DNA of 6,299 nucleotides from CAKZML01 sp041571575 (lineage in GTDB: Bacteria; Pseudomonadota; Gammaproteobacteria; Steroidobacterales; BM003), in assembly GCA_041571575.1 (NCBI GenBank), contig JBFFTZ010000162.1, positions 1 to 6,299 of the forward strand, in the 5' to 3' direction. Positions 5,247 to 6,299 of the stretch are shown here, piece by piece. The translations under genes and the position numbers were made by a program. The stretch's first letter is position 1; the number at the start of each line of letters is the position of its first letter. The notes beneath the pieces are model-generated. The model worked only from the letters and a program-made list of their open reading frames with translations. It was not told the DNA's origin and did not search any database.

Positions 5247-6299
5247 ATGGCGGAAAATTACCTGTTCACCTCCGAGTCAGTCTCCGAGGGGCATCCCGAT
5301 AAACTTGCAGACCAGATTTCTGATGCCGTCCTGGACGCCATCCTGGAACAAGACCCCAAGGCCCGGGTGGCCTGTGAAACCATGGTGAAGACAGGTATGG
5401 CCCTGGTGGCCGGCGAGGTCACCACCTCGGCATGGGTAGACATCGAGGCACTGGCCCGCAAGACCATCCTGGACGTGGGCTACGACAGTTCAGACGTGGG
5501 TTATGACGGCTCAACCTGCGCAGTGCTTAACGCCATCGGCAAACAGTCCTCGGATATCGCCCAGGGTGTGGATCGCGATGCGCCGGAAGACCAGGGCGCG
5601 GGAGACCAGGGCCTGATGTTCGGCTATGCGTCCAACGAAACCGACGTGCTGATGCCCGCCCCGATCACTTTCTCCCACCGCCTTGTGGAACGGCAGGCTC
5701 ACGTGCGCAAGGCAGGAATCCTGACCTGGCTGCGTCCCGACGCCAAGAGCCAGGTGACTTTCCGCTACGAGAATCACAAGCCGGTTGGCGTGGAAGCGGT
5801 AGTGCTGTCCACCCAGCATAATCCCGACATACGCCTGGAAGACCTGCGCGAAGCCGTGATGGAAGAAATCATCAGGCCGGTACTGCCGGCCGAGTGGCTG
5901 GATGCCAACACCCGGTACCACATCAACCCCACCGGTCGGTTTGTGATCGGCGGACCTGCCGGCGACTGCGGTCTCACCGGGCGCAAGATCATCGTCGACA
6001 CCTACGGCGGCATGGCCCGTCACGGTGGCGGCGCGTTCTCTGGCAAGGATCCATCCAAGGTGGATCGCTCCGCCGCCTACGCCTGCCGTTACGTGGCCAA
6101 GAACATCGTGGCTGCCGGCCTGGCTGATCGCTGCGAAATCCAGGTTTCTTACGCCATTGGCGTGGCCGAACCCACTTCCATCAGCGTGGATACCTTCGGC
6201 ACCGGCAAGCTGGGCGAGAATCGCCTGGTAGAACTAGTACGCGAGCACTTTGATCTGCGCCCGTATGGCATCCTCAAAATGCTGGACCTGATTCGCCCG
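5247..6299 (+). CDS. metK: S-adenosylmethionine synthetase, N-terminal 351 residues (cut by window edge)
   Basis: Methionine adenosyltransferase makes S-adenosylmethionine from methionine and ATP in the cytosol, supplying methyl groups and polyamine precursors. The frame is open from the ATG at 5247 to the right edge, giving 351 of roughly 385-400 residues. Visible marks are FTSESVSEGHPDK (7-19, with the ATP-binding H16), the first family signature GAGDQGLMFGY (117-127), FSHRL (142-146), HINPTGRFVIGGPAGDCGLTGRK (225-247) and the P-loop-like second signature GGGAFSGKD (260-268, K267). DRSAAYACRY (273-282) and SYAIGVAEP (301-309) follow. No catalytic residue is missing in the visible part. The start fits the family N-terminus (MAENYLFTSESVSEGHP) and has AGGA 10 nt upstream. 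It faces away from the thiol gene and the tkt cluster, and metK beside tkt is a recurring gammaproteobacterial arrangement. Confidence 0.98.
   Translation, partial: MAENYLFTSESVSEGHPDKLADQISDAVLDAILEQDPKARVACETMVKTGMALVAGEVTTSAWVDIEALARKTILDVGYDSSDVGYDGSTCAVLNAIGKQSSDIAQGVDRDAPEDQGAGDQGLMFGYASNETDVLMPAPITFSHRLVERQAHVRKAGILTWLRPDAKSQVTFRYENHKPVGVEAVVLSTQHNPDIRLEDLREAVMEEIIRPVLPAEWLDANTRYHINPTGRFVIGGPAGDCGLTGRKIIVDTYGGMARHGGGAFSGKDPSKVDRSAAYACRYVAKNIVAAGLADRCEIQVSYAIGVAEPTSISVDTFGTGKLGENRLVELVREHFDLRPYGILKMLDLIRP

Noticed and set aside
5511..6023. 170-codon open frame on the minus strand inside metK
   Set aside because: metK is conserved without interruption through the same bases, so the antisense frame is a shadow.
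1..6299. A hidden novel system such as a mobile element, CRISPR, toxin-antitoxin or biosynthetic cluster
   Set aside because: Every long stretch is accounted for by conserved core-metabolism genes, the gaps are 110 nt or less, and there are no direct repeat arrays, transposase motifs or target-site duplications.

Overview
The window comes from a moderately GC-rich gammaproteobacterium. The encoded proteins align closely, as judged from memory of family sequences, with Pseudomonas and E. coli homologues. The order metK, divergent from tkt - GAPDH-family gene - pgk, resembles the Pseudomonas metK-tkt-epd-pgk-fba neighbourhood. A pyruvate kinase gene directly behind pgk is a variation that I associate, without certainty, with marine or Cellvibrionales-type gammaproteobacteria. 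The genus cannot be fixed from this sequence.

Layout: five genes read leftward on the minus strand and one reads rightward. From right to left, the minus-strand genes are a peroxiredoxin-like thiol protein (5148-4597), transketolase (4486-2495), glyceraldehyde-3-phosphate dehydrogenase (2439-1426), phosphoglycerate kinase (1344-169, GTG start) and the first 30 codons of pyruvate kinase (91 to the left edge). On the plus strand, metK (S-adenosylmethionine synthetase) starts at 5247 and runs off the right edge after 351 codons. Gene gaps are short (55-110 nt) and hold only small inverted repeats and weak promoter-like sequences. No non-coding stretch reaches 300 bases.

Functionally, tkt, gap, pgk and pyk form a sugar-phosphate and lower-glycolysis cluster. 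Transketolase yields glyceraldehyde 3-phosphate from pentose phosphates. Gap and Pgk convert it to 3-phosphoglycerate with NADH and ATP gain, and pyruvate kinase closes the pathway. They are probably at least partly co-transcribed from upstream of tkt. The thiol protein lies between this cluster and metK and shares a 98-bp divergent intergenic region with metK.

I see no tRNA, rRNA, CRISPR, mobile element, phage gene or convincing riboswitch. This is mostly ordinary core-metabolism DNA. The points worth a second look are the identity of the GAPDH-family gene (Gap rather than the Epd expected at this locus), the peroxiredoxin-like gene in this slot, the GTG start of pgk, and several small palindromes in gene gaps.
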